DNA from: Mytilus trossulus
Lineage: Eukaryota; Mollusca; Bivalvia; Mytilida; Mytilidae
Length of the DNA: 64,000 nt
Reading direction: 5' to 3'
Assembly (NCBI RefSeq): GCF_036588685.1
Contig: NC_086379.1
Coordinates: 16,043,862 to 16,107,861, forward strand
In this document: piece after piece, positions 24,901 through 35,283 of the stretch
Position numbering within the stretch: the stretch's first letter is position 1
How the letters are laid out: every line of letters starts with the position of its first letter
The notes under the pieces: model-generated
The model's database searches: none
Told to the model about the DNA's origin: nothing
What the model saw: the letters and a program-made list of their open reading frames with translations, nothing else
Program-made: the position numbers and the translations under genes

Positions 24901-27900
24901 TTGGACGAATTCTGATGTATCAGACCAATGTTTTGTTTAGGAAACAGTTGAAATAAACTAACAACTCATTAAGAAATCCTTTTAAATGATTCAATTGTGA
25001 AAAAAGTTATATGTTCAAACAATACAATTTTGAACATTTGCAAAACTAGTAAAGATGTTTTCCCTGAACATGAATGGAATTTTCATGAAATTTAAGGACT
25101 TTTGTTGACCCAGTGTAAAACCTACTTGTTACACAGGTGGATTCCAACATTTTTACCCTACTAGTAAACATAAGATGTTTAAAATATTGAGACATAGGCT
25201 TCAGTGTTCTCCCCAGAACCTTCAGAAAGCACTATGGAAATCAACATGGCACTGTTTTCCCAAAATATGGCCCCTATGCATTCTATTATAAAATCATCTC
25301 AAATAACATCAGGTTAGAAAATATAGCACCAGGGTACCACAGTGCTTAAAGGCCCTGAGGGGTGAACACTGGGCCTGTGAGTTAAATGACCATTATTATA
25401 TTTACCATATTCTAAATCAAGCAGACAGGTCTGACAAATATTTTTAATTTTTGAACATGTCTGACAAACTTCAGTCTTCTTGTATCTCATCCTTGCTCCG
25501 GGACACCACCTGAAAACTGTGAAGGGTCGGACACAAATCTTACATTCCTTTCCATACTTTTCTTTCATCTGTAAATAAGAATGAGATGGAATGCAGTTTA
25601 TACATTTTTTTGCCAGAAGAATAAGATGATACTATATATTGAGGGGCAGTTAAAAATTGTGTAAAAAATGACTGACATCATTGATTTCATCACCAGAAAA
25701 CAGAAATGAAACATCAAGTCTTCATAAAAAAGACAGAAAACTAATAATTGAGCAACTCAAACCTCACTTTTTAAAATGCCTAAAGTTACCATGTGAGGGC
25801 TTTAAAGAAAGTCAATGTCATTAAAACACACTCATCAGTTCATTTTTTTCCAATGAAGGGAGAAAAGTTTCTATAAGTATAATATTACCTGACTTACCAT
25901 TCTTATGTATGGGTTATCACCAAGACATGTCTGACAAAGGATTGGGAATTCTATAAGTATAATATTTCTCGACTCACCATTCTTATGTAAGGGTTATCAC
26001 CATGACATGTCTGACATAGGATTGGGAATTCTATAAGTATAATATTTCTTGACTCACCATTCTTATGTATGGGTTATCACCAAGACATGTCTGACATAGG
26101 ATTGGGAATTCTATAAGTATAATATTACTTGACTCACCATTCTTATGTATGGGTTATCACCAAGACATGTCTGACATAGGATTGGGAATTCTAAGTATAA
26201 TATTACTTGACTCACCATTCTTATGTATGGGTTATCACCAAGACATGTCTGACATAGGATTGGGAATTCTATAAGTATAATATTACTTGACTCACCATTC
26301 TTGTGTACAATGTATAGGTTATCACCAAGACATGTCTGGCAAATGGATTGGGAATTCTATAAGTATAATATTACTTGACTTACATGACTTACCATTCTTA
26401 TGTATGGGTTATCACCAAGACATGTTTGACATGTACATAGGATTGGGAATTCTATAAGTATAATATTACTTGACTTACCATTCTTATGTATGGGTTATCA
26501 CCAAGACATGTCTGACAAAGGATTGGGAATTCCTGTGAATAAAATATATTGTATTAAATTTTATATATGAAATGTTAATCATTTAATCTACATAACATTT
26601 ATCGAATACATTTCTGGTTGTTCATTTCTCTATAAGAAACATTGTATTAATTAATGTAACTAACTACATTGTACCGTCTTTTGATAGAAATGACATTGAG
26701 ATGGTCTTGAATTCAACAAAGACATACAAGTAATCTTTGAATCAGTTTAATTGAGGTCTGGAACTGGCATGTCAGTAAGGCCAAAAAAAATATATGTCTG
26801 TTTCCTGTTTCCCGACCGACCCTGACTCAAACCCCCCGACCCTAGATCTTTTTATTCAATTCTGAGAAAAAATCGTTTCCGCTCCTATCTAGATCAATGT
26901 CTTACTATGAGTATGTCCAAACAATCAAAATGGCTGCTCCCAGCAGAAATGTGCTACAAATAGGGTTTAAAAAATGTCAGAACTGCGAGGATTATTCAAT
27001 TCAAGCTTCTTTAAAGAGATTAAATCATTTTGGGGTAAAAGACCCTAACTAAACATGACAATTAACCGACTGCAAATCTGACAGGGAGTGCAAGAATTAA
27101 AAAAAAAAAAAAAAAAATCCCGACCTACTGACCCTGATTTATTTGACTTGGCAGCAGGAAACAGACATATATTTTTTGTTGGCCTAACTACCAGTAGTCT
27201 TTTGTTAATTTAAGTATCATTGTCATTTTGCTTTGTCTCCTTTGATACCTACATGTATTCGAACATCTGACTCAAGACTTTTCTTGAACTGAATTTTACT
27301 GTGCATATTGTAAAGCGTTTACTTTTCTACATTGGCTAGAGGTTTAGGGGAGGGTTGAAATCTCAAGAAACATGTTTAACCCCGTCACATTTATGCGCCT
27401 GTCCCAAGTAAGGAGCCTCTGGCCTTAGTTAGATTTGTATGATTTTTAATTTTAGTTTCTTGTGTATAATTCAGAGTTTAGTGTGATGTCCATTTTCACT
27501 GAACTAGTTTAGATATTTGTTTAGGGGTCAGCTGAAGCAGGTCTTCATGTGTGAGAGTTTCTCACTGCATTGAAGACCTATTGGTGACCTTCTGCTGTTG
27601 TCTGTTCTTAGTCCAAATAATTATGATGTCTTGAAAGGCTATTATAATTTTTTTCTTTGACGCCTCACTTCGATAGTCCAAATAATTATGACGTCTTGAA
27701 AGGCTATTATAATTTTTTTCTTTGCCGCCTTACTTCAAGGCGTCAAAGAAAAAAATATAATAGCCTTTCAAGACGTCATAATTATTTGAACTATTAAGGC
27801 GTCAAAGAAAAAAAATATAATAGCCTTTCAATACGTCATAATTCTTTGGACTAGTCTGTTCTATGATCGGGCTGTTGTCTCTTTGACACAAAAAATTATT

Positions 27901-28250
27901 CTCAATTTTATTTTATCACCTACAAATGTATATGGCCATATTTAAACAACAAATTTTACTCTCACAGACAAATCTGAAAAAGTTTTAAGGGATGACAGGA
28001 AGTAGATAATTAGATTGTTAAAGCATTTTCTGTTTCAGAAAATTATAAACTTTTCTGGATAATTTTTGCTATTCATTTTTTTTCATTCCTGGATAATGTG
28101 CTAAAATAAACTAAGTTGTGAATAGATAAACTTTTCCATAGAGACTGCTCGTCACATGTAAAGATAATATGCAGTGAAATAGTATTTAAAACATACAGAA
28201 TCTTCCCAGTTTTGTCGATTATACGTATTTGCACCCTTCGACGTCGCCAT
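18959..28250 (-). CDS. RBM22: RBM22, pre-mRNA-splicing factor (spliced gene, nine coding exons, 441 aa)
   Basis: RBM22 is part of the activated spliceosome, where it contacts U6 snRNA and the intron near the catalytic core in the nucleus. Coding exons in order: 28250-28197, 26532-26479, 25568-25406, 24790-24690, 23770-23601, 22399-22199, 21062-20812, 20024-19857, 19228-19065; all splice phases agree. The protein has a zinc-ribbon-like N-terminus with paired cysteines, a CCCH finger at about residues 164-182 (C-x7-C-x5-C-x3-H), an RRM at about 232-305 with LYVGNL (RNP2) and QCAFVQF (RNP1), and a Pro/Gly-rich tail ending near [12 protein letters not shown]. Human RBM22 is 420 aa; the excess lies in the tail, including a Gln-8 run. 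Its introns carry several inserted elements and two exon-derived arrays. Very confident of orthology. Confidence 0.96.
19065..19228 (-). CDS. RBM22: RBM22 exon 9 (C-terminus and stop)
   Basis: 164 nt, acceptor ttctttctag. Encodes [14 protein letters not shown], a mixed CAA/CAG tract of eight Gln, and the conserved end [12 protein letters not shown], then stop TGA at 19065-19067. Confidence 0.94.
19375..19580. repeat. 20-bp minisatellite (tgttactgacaaatgtaaat)
   Basis: About nine imperfect copies of a 20-bp unit, gttactgacaaatgtaaatt, in RBM22 intron 8. Some copies read gttatggacaaatg. Confidence 0.75.
19857..20024 (-). CDS. RBM22: RBM22 exon 8 (Pro-rich tail)
   Basis: 168 nt; acceptor ttctattccag, donor gttagt. 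Low-complexity tail with [17 protein letters not shown] and repeated PPR/GPPP blocks, corresponding to the NYFNLPPSGPP region of human RBM22. Confidence 0.9.
20560..20737. mobile_element. hAT-like MITE, 178 bp
   Basis: Starts cagtgttctccccag and ends ctgggg-type inverse, cccagggagaacactg, giving terminal inverted repeats of about 15 bp with the CA-G-TG end typical of hAT elements. Internal word atagcatcac repeats. A second copy lies at 25202. No clear 8-bp target duplication. Confidence 0.65.
20812..21062 (-). CDS. RBM22: RBM22 exon 7 (rest of RRM)
   Basis: 251 nt; acceptor ttttttgcag, donor gttggt. Encodes [23 protein letters not shown] (RNP1), the last helix [15 protein letters not shown] and [12 protein letters not shown], followed by an acidic linker ending LEPVPGLPG. 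Confidence 0.94.
21988..22112. repeat. Foldback repeat of about 125 bp
   Basis: ggctgtttctgtattggct...tgttatag is mirrored by ctataacaggg...aatacagaaac, arms of about 28 bp. A related gggccaatacagaa piece is at 21475. In RBM22 intron 6. Confidence 0.55.
22199..22399 (-). CDS. RBM22: RBM22 exon 6 (start of RRM)
   Basis: 201 nt; acceptor tttttacag, donor gtaaga. Encodes [19 protein letters not shown], then [13 protein letters not shown] (RNP2 of the RRM). Its first part with the acceptor is copied three more times just upstream. Confidence 0.94.
22411..22655 (-). repeat. Three extra copies of the RBM22 exon 6 start with its acceptor (81-bp period)
   Basis: The word tgatcagc lies at 22358 (real exon), 22440, 22521 and 22602, a spacing of 82, 81 and 81 bp. 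Each copy contains roughly 60 nt of exon 6 start plus the ttttacag acceptor and about 20 nt of intron; none has the donor. Copies have diverged from the exon and use of their acceptors would shift the frame. Confidence 0.85.
23030..24610 (-). repeat. Dispersed repeat units (ataactcaa...gccacc...catctgtgttttgtg family)
   Basis: About five units of roughly 170 bp at 23030, 23205, 24115, 24290 and 24455, each with a gccaccyaaatt word, gatctgtgttttg and tttcataacat.tggtt. RBM22 exon 5 lies between the two groups. A related opposite-strand piece is at 31090-31340. Confidence 0.55.
23601..23770 (-). CDS. RBM22: RBM22 exon 5 (CCCH zinc finger)
   Basis: 170 nt; acceptor tccttttcag, donor gtttgt. Encodes [19 protein letters not shown] and the CCCH finger [19 protein letters not shown], whose last His comes from exon 6. 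Apparent codons past the donor are intron. Confidence 0.94.
24690..24790 (-). CDS. RBM22: RBM22 exon 4
   Basis: 101 nt, entering in phase 1 and leaving in phase 0. Encodes [12 protein letters not shown] and [19 protein letters not shown], the linker between the zinc modules, strongly conserved with the human protein. Confidence 0.92.
25202..25371. mobile_element. hAT-like MITE, second copy, 170 bp
   Basis: Begins cagtgttctccccagaacc and ends ccctgaggggtgaacactg. Same family as 20560-20737. Inserted 35 bp from the exon 3 donor of RBM22. Confidence 0.65.
25406..25568 (-). CDS. RBM22: RBM22 exon 3
   Basis: 163 nt; acceptor cttatttacag, donor gtaaat. Encodes the cysteine-rich core with [20 protein letters not shown], and KKTEVCQTC...[13 protein letters not shown]. 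The pairs C-x2-C continue the zinc-binding N-terminal module. Confidence 0.94.
25871..26478 (-). repeat. Seven extra copies of RBM22 exon 2 with flanking splice sites (80-bp period)
   Basis: The donor-side word accattctt lies at 25896, 25976, 26056, 26136, 26214, 26294, 26391 and, for the real exon, 26477. Each unit holds 53 nt of exon 2 plus about 27 nt of intron. Each keeps a donor (gtaagt in copies 1 and 7, gtgagt in copies 2-6) and an AG (ttatag), but that AG removes the first G of the exon, so the unit would splice out of frame. The inter-copy spacer is too short to be an intron. Most copies keep the coding sequence, some with silent changes (CTT to CTA). Confidence 0.9.
26479..26532 (-). 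CDS. RBM22: RBM22 exon 2
   Basis: 54 nt, acceptor ttattcacag and donor gtaagt, encoding [18 protein letters not shown]. It is the first, and by splice signals the only usable, member of an array of eight copies (see repeat at 25871-26478). It contains the first C-x2-C zinc-ligand pair. Confidence 0.92.
26776..27187. mobile_element. MITE of about 412 bp with gtaaggccaa ends
   Basis: The left end taaggccaaaaaaaatatat and gtctgtttcctg is mirrored at the right by caggaaacagac and atatattttttgttggcctaa. Both ends carry a cgaccnaccctga word inside. Possible TAA or TA duplication. In RBM22 intron 1. Confidence 0.65.
27300..27910 (+). repeat. SINE-like dispersed repeat, interrupted at 27609-27853
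   Basis: Runs ttctacattggctagaggtt, gcctgtcccaagtaaggagc, ctcactgcattgaagacct, ctgctgttgtctgttct, then resumes after the insertion at atgatcgggctgttgtctct. Copies at 32340-32680, 32870-33055 and 10795-10905 show the uninterrupted form. Confidence 0.65.
27609..27853. mobile_element. 245-bp foldback element with 9-bp target duplication (gtctgttct)
   Basis: Ends are tagtccaaataattatgac and its inverse gtcataattctttggacta. Inside, two direct copies are followed by two inverted copies of a unit with cttgaaaggctattataatt and ctttg.cgcct. It is flanked by gtctgttct at 27600-27608 and 27854-27862; removal of one copy recreates the host repeat exactly. A 9-bp duplication is typical of Mutator-like elements. 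Confidence 0.8.
28197..28250 (-). CDS. RBM22: RBM22 exon 1 (start codon)
   Basis: ATG GCG ACG TCG gives [18 protein letters not shown], matching the conserved family start. Donor gtatgt, phase 0. A tttag acceptor-like site at about 28290 upstream suggests a further 5' untranslated exon. A 1-kb inverted-repeat element begins only 89 bp upstream of the ATG. Confidence 0.92.
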
Positions 28251-28338
28251 CAGTGAAATCTGGTCCCCTGATATTGCTAAATATAATGCAACACTACCTA
28301 AAACAGAACAAAAAAAGATTGTACCAGTTGTTTTAATC

Positions 28339-29376
28339 GGGTCTCACTAATTAGCAACACGAAGCGTTAAGAAGCGAAAAGAAGCGACAAGAAGCGTCAA
28401 GAAGAATAAGTTGAGCGACAAGAAGCGACTAGAAGACTATTTAGCGATAACGGATAAGAAAACATTTTTTTTTTTAATATACGGGCAGAAATAAATTTAT
28501 ATTTTTTTTATATTATATTGATAGATGAAGAAATTAAACATTTGTAAGGGAGAAAGGGATTGTGTTTTTTCTATTAAATATAAAGAATGTGTATGTATAT
28601 GTTTTCAGCAAAGTAAAATTATGAATAAACGAATGGAGATAAATATAGAGTGGAACATCAAATGAGATTAATGAGGCGCATGTCTCTTGTTTTATTGCTA
28701 CATTAACATCCAATTAACACCTTCAACTGTGTACACGCGTCAGACTTTACAATTACACGCGCCAGAATATACAATCATTGAAAAGGGTGAACACTCAAGA
28801 TTGTATTAATTTTCTTTAATCTTCCATCAATATACATAAACATTATAATAATCGTTAGATCAGGCAATACACAAAATGAAATTATGAAAATTTTTCACAT
28901 TTTAATCATGATTTCCTCTTGTTTGATTTCAGTTCTTTGTATTTCACAATTTGTGTCTAATTTCTGGATAATGATGCACAAATAATGCATTTTCCAAGTT
29001 CATTATATATATTGTACAAAGAGAGTTTTAAAAGCAAATTATATCCCTAAGACCAAGATATTATTGTTCTAAAACACAAGTAAAATAAATATCATATAAC
29101 GACAGGTTAAACGTAATACTTGCTGTTATACATAATAAATAATAAAATATTATGTAAATAAATGTTGCAATTAGATATCATCTATGTTTCATTTATTTAT
29201 TTATTTTCTATCAATATTTTTTTTTAACTTGCTTGTCGCTAAAATTGTTTTCTTTTGCATTTTTTTTTTATGTTTATTTGGAATAAGTAATTTTAATGAA
29301 AAAAAAAATGGTTTTCTTGTCGCTGCTGGACGATTTTTGTCGCTAAAAATCCTTCTTGTCTCCAATTAGTGAGACC
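28339..29376. mobile_element. 1.04-kb inverted-repeat element with 9-bp duplication, next to RBM22 start
   Basis: Begins gggtctcactaattag and ends ccaattagtgagacc, with many subterminal copies of gcgacaagaagc or its complement. It is flanked on both sides by gttttaatc (28330-28338 and 29377-29385). The core has no transposase frame. A 136-bp relative lies at 43613. It begins 89 bp upstream of the RBM22 ATG. Confidence 0.8.
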
Positions 29377-29385
29377 GTTTTAATC

Positions 29386-32339
29386 ACTAAAATGTTTGAT
29401 CAAGGCAGTAATAATGGTAAAGTCAAAGAACAAATTTGACCCAGCTTTGTTTATTTTGAGAAAATACACACACAGAGAACCAAAGAAAAGTAATCTTTTT
29501 GGATCAATTTGCTGATCATTTGTTATAAATTTACAAATGTACATTTAGGTAAATAATTGACGTATTTTTAGTTAGAAACAAGTTCGTTCGAAAATACACC
29601 AGATGGTGGTCTGAAGTTCTGAACTGATAATTGTTAAATTGATGCTTGGACATATACATGTATAATATGAGGCAGGAATTACCTGTGAATGGGGACGAAG
29701 TCTATGATTTTTTTTTTTAATCAACAATGTTAAAAACAGAAACAGAAATACCATAACAATAGATTTATTTACACTTGTATGCAAATTTGTCCGCCATTAC
29801 ATAACATCACACAGGTTCCCGTAAACTTTGACTTCATAATTCAAAACATATGACGTCACAACTAAAAAGTGATTGTTGCTTGACGTCAAAAGGTTATTTG
29901 GAGGTGATGTAAGGTCATTTGGAGGCAAGATACAGCTAAATACCAAAAGTGTAAATACGTTTATTCCGATTTGGGTTCTGTTGTTAAGGAGTTTAGTTGT
30001 GACGTTATTTAAGTTATGACGTCATATTCAATGTAAACAAAGAAACGCTGTCATCAGGTAATGTTTTTTTAATAACAAACATTTTTTTTAAAATGAATTA
30101 GTATGAGTTCCTTTCTTAGACTGATAAAAATATACATTTTGTTCAAAGTCTCATGTAAACAAGACTGGAAACTGAAGTAGATTTCTGCGCCAATCCGGAA
30201 ATTCAAAAGCCTGACAAAAAAAATTGAACGATTTTGAGTTTATTAGTACAATGAAAAATTTGGGAAATTTTCCCAATTTAAGAAAAATAAAAAATTATTG
30301 AATTTTCTACTGTAATAGGGGACTTCGTCCCCATATTAACAGGACTTGACACTACCTGATTTAAGTCGATTTTTTTGTCAGAGCCAAAGTTAATAATGAT
30401 TCGATACCGAAACAAACATGTGTTTATAACTTCTAATAATATCAATAAAATATAATTCAATCTAGTTTTATCATGTTGCAATATTTGCAAATGTATCAAA
30501 CTTGTATTCTGCCACTTTAGATTTGATAAAATCGCCAGCATTTCATCACAGATTTGTGTAAAATGCAAACAAGGTAATAAATAAATGGCGGCCATTGCCG
30601 TGATCATTTACAAATTCCGAAACTATTAGAAAGCACTTCACATCAAATAAATCAAACTTTTTTTGGTATTTTATATGACAAAATACATCTACTGAATGAT
30701 TAAAGTTGAACATGTATTTATTTCCGATCAGAGTTATGTGGTTATTTAATGAGCAGTTCCGATAAAATTTCAGTACCTTAAGTAGAAGGTTGGGATATCT
30801 TTTTGTGGGTTATTGGGCAAACAGTCTAGGAATAAAGGGCCAAACAAGGGCCAAAAACAAGCATTTTTGTAGTCTCAAGGCAATTAATTGGAGTTATCTT
30901 TCTTTTTCCAGAATGGTTGTTGAATCACCTCAAACGAATGCTTTTTTGAAAATTAGAGTTATCTTTCTTTGTCCAGAATAGTAGTTGTATCAACTTAAAT
31001 CAATGCTATATACAATATACAATGCAATTTTCACTTTACTACCAACTGATAAATTAAAGCAGTCTTTTAGCATTCAGTGATTACAAGTACTTTGATTACC
31101 ATTCTAGGGTTATGTCCCTTTATAAATGGAAAAATTGAAGAATTTTTTAGTTTCTGTTCTCTTAACTTAAGTTTGTCTCAACTAAATTCAAACTTAAGTT
31201 TGTCTCAACTAAATTCAATGAAATATGTTTACAATGCTTATTACCTCTAAACTCAGTTTAAGTTCAATTTTTGGCAGCTTCACTTTTACAGTTCTTGAGT
31301 CATGTCCCTTTATACCATTATATGCTAGCAGGGGCATCATTTGTGTCCCCATTTATTTTTTGGCACAATTAACTGTATGATGTGTGTCTCCTTTTTTGAA
31401 AACAGGTGTTACATTTTCGAAATTCCAATTAACCATGAGGTACTTTTCCTGTTAGTATTGATTTTGTAAAGATTACAGTGAGTATATCTGTATGTGTGGT
31501 AGTGTTGTCTTTTAGCATGTTTAGTACTAATCCAGTAACTGAGTTTCAGCTATGATTTTGAGGGCTTTAGTCACTTTTGAACTTGTTAAAAATCAGCCTT
31601 ATCTTTTATAATAGCAAGGGGTCTAGGATGTATATTATACTAGCTATACATATATCCAAGTCCTTCAAGGGCTTGTCTAGGATCATTGAAGACTTTTGGA
31701 CTGCTAATGTAGGCAGTTATTGGCAATATTGCATGAATTGACTGATGTGATGCTTAGATATGAAGATAAGAACAGGGATCTGGTAATATGGTTCACAACT
31801 TCACTTCACTTGAAAAAAACACCTGAGGCGAATTCCACACAGAAATGTACTGAGTAATGTTATCTAGCAGGTCCTGTTTTAGGATTAAAATATATTTTTT
31901 AATGTTCATCATCATACATGTACATTTTTTTGTAATAACTAATGACTCTAATATTCACATGTATAGTTGCATCAGCAATTCAGCATCCATGTAATTGTTA
32001 AGTTGTGATAAAGTACAGTGTTCATGGCATATAATCTTGCCGTCACAAATTCAATGATGATATAAGTTGCAGTTTGGAAATCACTTCCAGGCCAACTGAG
32101 AGGGTCATAATGTGGGTACTTCCATGACCATTAATGGTAAGAAATCATGCCAAATTATGTTAAAGATAATTTTTTATAATGCATGCATGACGGGTAAATG
32201 CATAAAAGTCATTGTACATTTTAGTGAATTGAATAAAAATATTTGTTATGCCCTACCTACATGACCTATGGCAATATGTTTTTTGGTCTGTGTGTCTTCT
32301 GACATCAGACTCAGACTTCTCCTGAACTGAAATAAAAGT
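29386..32339. other. Intergenic region upstream of RBM22
   Basis: AT-rich with cgtca-type palindromes near 29850-30030. Open frames at 29572-29784 and 30278-30607 (minus) show no recognisable domain. Dispersed-repeat pieces at about 31090-31340. An unrecognised first exon of RBM22 may lie here. Confidence 0.35.
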
Positions 32340-33055
32340 GTGTATTGTTATGTGTTTACTTTTCTACATTGGCTAGAAGAAAGAGGGTTGAGATCTCATA
32401 ATCATGTCAGTCAGGAGCCTCTGGCCTTTGTTAGTCTTGTATTATTTTTAATTTTTGTTTCTTGTGTGCATGTACAATTTGGAATTGGTATGTCGTTCAT
32501 TATCACTGAACTAGTATATATGTATTTGTTTTGGGGCCAGCTAAAGGATAGTCTGGGTGCTGGAATTTCTTGCTGCATTGAAGACCTATCGGTGACATTC
32601 TGCTGTTGTCTGTTCTATGGTCGGGTTGTTGTCTCTTTGACACATTCCCCATTTCCATTCTCAATTTTATGTCTGTTTGCCTGTCCTTCTGACATTTTTC
32701 ATTCTTCTGTTCTGCTTTAGGTTAAAGTTTTTGGTGAAGATAGTTTTTGATAGAGTTTTAAGTCCAATCAACTTGAAAATTAGTACTTATTTTTCCTATG
32801 ATGTGATCTTTCTAACTTTAATACCAAATCAGAGTTTTGACCCCAGATTCACTTTTCATTCAACAATGATAAAATTGAGAATGGAAATGGGGAATGTGTC
32901 AAAGAGACAACAACCCGACCAAATAAAAAACAACAGCAGAAGGTCACCAACAGGTCTTCAATGTAGCGAGAAATTCCCGCACTGGGAGGCGTCCTTCAGC
33001 TGGACCCTAAACAAATATATACTAGTTCAGTGATGATGAACGCCATACTAATTTA
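32340..33055. repeat. Two opposed copies of the SINE-like repeat around a gtta-aagtttttggt repeat
   Basis: A plus copy (32340-32680, ending attccccatttccattctc) is followed by a piece with aggttaaagtttttggtg (as in 61960-62280) and then a minus copy (about 32870-33055, starting gagaatggaaatggggaat). The open frames here are repeat sequence. Confidence 0.6.
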
Positions 33056-34286
33056 TACTAACATAGATCTATAATGATAGTGTGAGTGAGGCATCTGTGT
33101 ACTCAAGTATTTTTCATTTATTTTTAATAAACATGCAAACATTTCTGCAAACAAATAAATCAAAAATGTGTATTATTTATAAAACATATCCCATCATCAC
33201 CAATTAATAATACAATTTCATTAACACTTCTTAATTTATTTGTTTTGATTATAAATTCCAGATGTTAAAGCCAGTTTACAGTTACAACTGATAAGACAGT
33301 TTTCTAAATTATTTTTTTATAAAATCAACATGTGTTTGGAAGTCAATATTACATATTTCTGCCAGATAATTCTTTCTAGCTCTGAATAATCAATTGAATT
33401 GACAATGATTTGATATGACCAGATAACAGAAACAACTTATATACATGAATTTGGTTTTAAGAAAATGATTAAGAAAAATTACCTTAGAATTGCAAAATAA
33501 AATGTTGTGAATGTAAAATCTTTTATCATTTTTATAAAATAGAAAAATTAACTACCATTTTGCATTATGTTAAAGATACAATTTATTTAGCTATATAGGT
33601 CAAGAATAAAATAAATGGTATTTAAATTTCATATTATCTCAGTAAGATAAAAAATAAATGAAAGCATTATCATGATTATGGGAAAGTGTAAAAATGACTA
33701 TGAATAATGAAAAAAAGTATATAAAACAAATTTATGTATGAAAGATGATAAGATTTGATAAATGTTCATGATGTAAAGTATTGATTTTAATGAAAACAAT
33801 GTTTCTTGTATGATTTAATTAGTATATTGTTATAGATTTCCTATTTGCATAAGACTAAAACAATTCTAATTTCATCCGTAAAATTTTTACAGAATCTTAA
33901 AAAACAATCTGTCAACATCTCAAACATAAAAATTTGAAAAATCTGTTGCAGCCATCATTGAAACAGAGATTTAGCATCCTGATTCAACTTTAAAAAATTC
34001 AGTGTCATTGAAATTGTCTATCTAACATGTCTTATTCTGGTAAGATTATTTCTTAATCCACATCAGTTTTGGCAAGATTGTCTGTCACATTTATGTTGGC
34101 TGGTAATGATTTGTTATACTCATGGTTTTCAGACGCAAGTTTGAGATACAAATATTTCTTTTCTTTTTGGCAAATTCAATCAATTAACTCTATAATATCC
34201 TTTTTCTTTTCTTCTGCAGCTGCAAGTTTTTATGCTTGATGTTTATTATATCCTTTATTGTTTCGTTGGTGGTACTGGTAGTTTGA
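33056..34286. other. AT-rich intergenic sequence; its last part is decayed tail of the transposase-like gene
   Basis: Very AT-rich. From 34286 down to about 34100 the minus strand, read in the frame of the upstream pseudogene, still gives a weak continuation (HQA, KLAAAEEKKKD) between stops. Nothing else supported. Confidence 0.4.
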
Positions 34287-35283
34287 TCAAACTACATAGT
34301 CCTTTTTGGTACATGAATAGAAAAGTTTATATTCGTCATTGAAAATTTTCCTATACACAGCCTGACTGACAATGTCTTTCTCTGGAATTAGATCTTTACA
34401 GTGTTCTATGTACAATTCATACATTTTTTTCATATTCACGTCTGCTCCAAAATACTTCCTGTTTGAAATTTTGCAAGTGTAATGGCCATCTCCTAACGGA
34501 CTGGACTCTATGTGGTGTCTTACCAAATCCATTGCAGTATTGGTTGTTTTGTTGTAGGGCACATGTTTACCACGTTTATCTTCTCCAATATAAATGCCAT
34601 CTTGTTCATTTTTAAACGCATGGTTTGCAAAGGCCTCACCAATCCCTAAAGTTGCCAAAAAAAAACTCTTGCATATTTTGACAGGGTTCCCATCAACGTT
34701 AAATGAGTATGATCTGTGAACATTTCTCTTTTTTTTTAACAGGTTCATCATTATCATCTAAATATGTTCTAGTTTTCTTTTGCGTTGCATTAGCAATGAT
34801 AAAATCTTTCTTTCTGGCGTCTGTATCTAGAGACCAAAATGTTGTGAAAATTTGCTGCCTATGTTCGTCATCTATACCTAAATTACATTTATAAGTGCAT
34901 TTTGAACAGTCTACAGATTTTACTTTTTTTTCTTCAACAACTTTTCCTTTTGCTGAAATATACTCCTTTCCTGAAAGTCTCAGTTTTTTCCTAATATTCT
35001 TCTTCCATGTTTCAGGGTTAGCTTTCCGATTTCTTATTAAAGACTTTTTTGGTGGTGTCATAAAATTCGAAGCTTTTCTCTGTGGTCTTCCTTTTGGTCT
35101 GCCTTTTTTCTTTGGTTTAAGTGGAGTGTTACAAGACTCATTAATTCTATCCTCTTTACCTTCTTTTCCCTTTATGAAATTTTCATCAGGAACGGTCAAA
35201 CCTTCTTGTTGTTTTTTATCATCTTTTAATAGGGGTTCACCTAGGTTTGAGTTTGGAATCTGGACAATATCATTGGACGACAT
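34287..35283 (-). pseudogene. Broken transposase-like gene (AT-hook, Cys-rich N-terminal half)
   Basis: The first frame (35283-34699) starts MSSNDIVQIPN and has an AT-hook-like basic block KKKGRPKGRPQRK at about residues 58-70, then CSKCTYKC and a DDEHRQQIFTTFW helix. The match continues in another frame from an A9 run at about 34728-34737 (RNVHRSYSFNVDG, then VKICKSFFLATLGI, GKHVPYNK, ESSPLGDGHYTCK) to a stop at 34287-34289. I recognise this pattern from a large family of uncharacterised invertebrate proteins that normally continue into an SDSCGGQNRN-type catalytic-looking domain, which is missing here. An acceptor-like ttttttcttcag precedes the ATG by 9 nt, so a 5' exon may exist. Could be a young pseudogene, or the frameshift could be a homopolymer error. 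Confidence 0.6.

Noticed and set aside
30278..30607. Minus-strand 109-codon ORF upstream of RBM22
   Set aside because: No domain, not conserved in pattern, no splice or promoter support.
32340..33033. Two plus ORFs of 126 and 118 codons
   Set aside because: They run through SINE-like and other dispersed repeats found elsewhere in the window.
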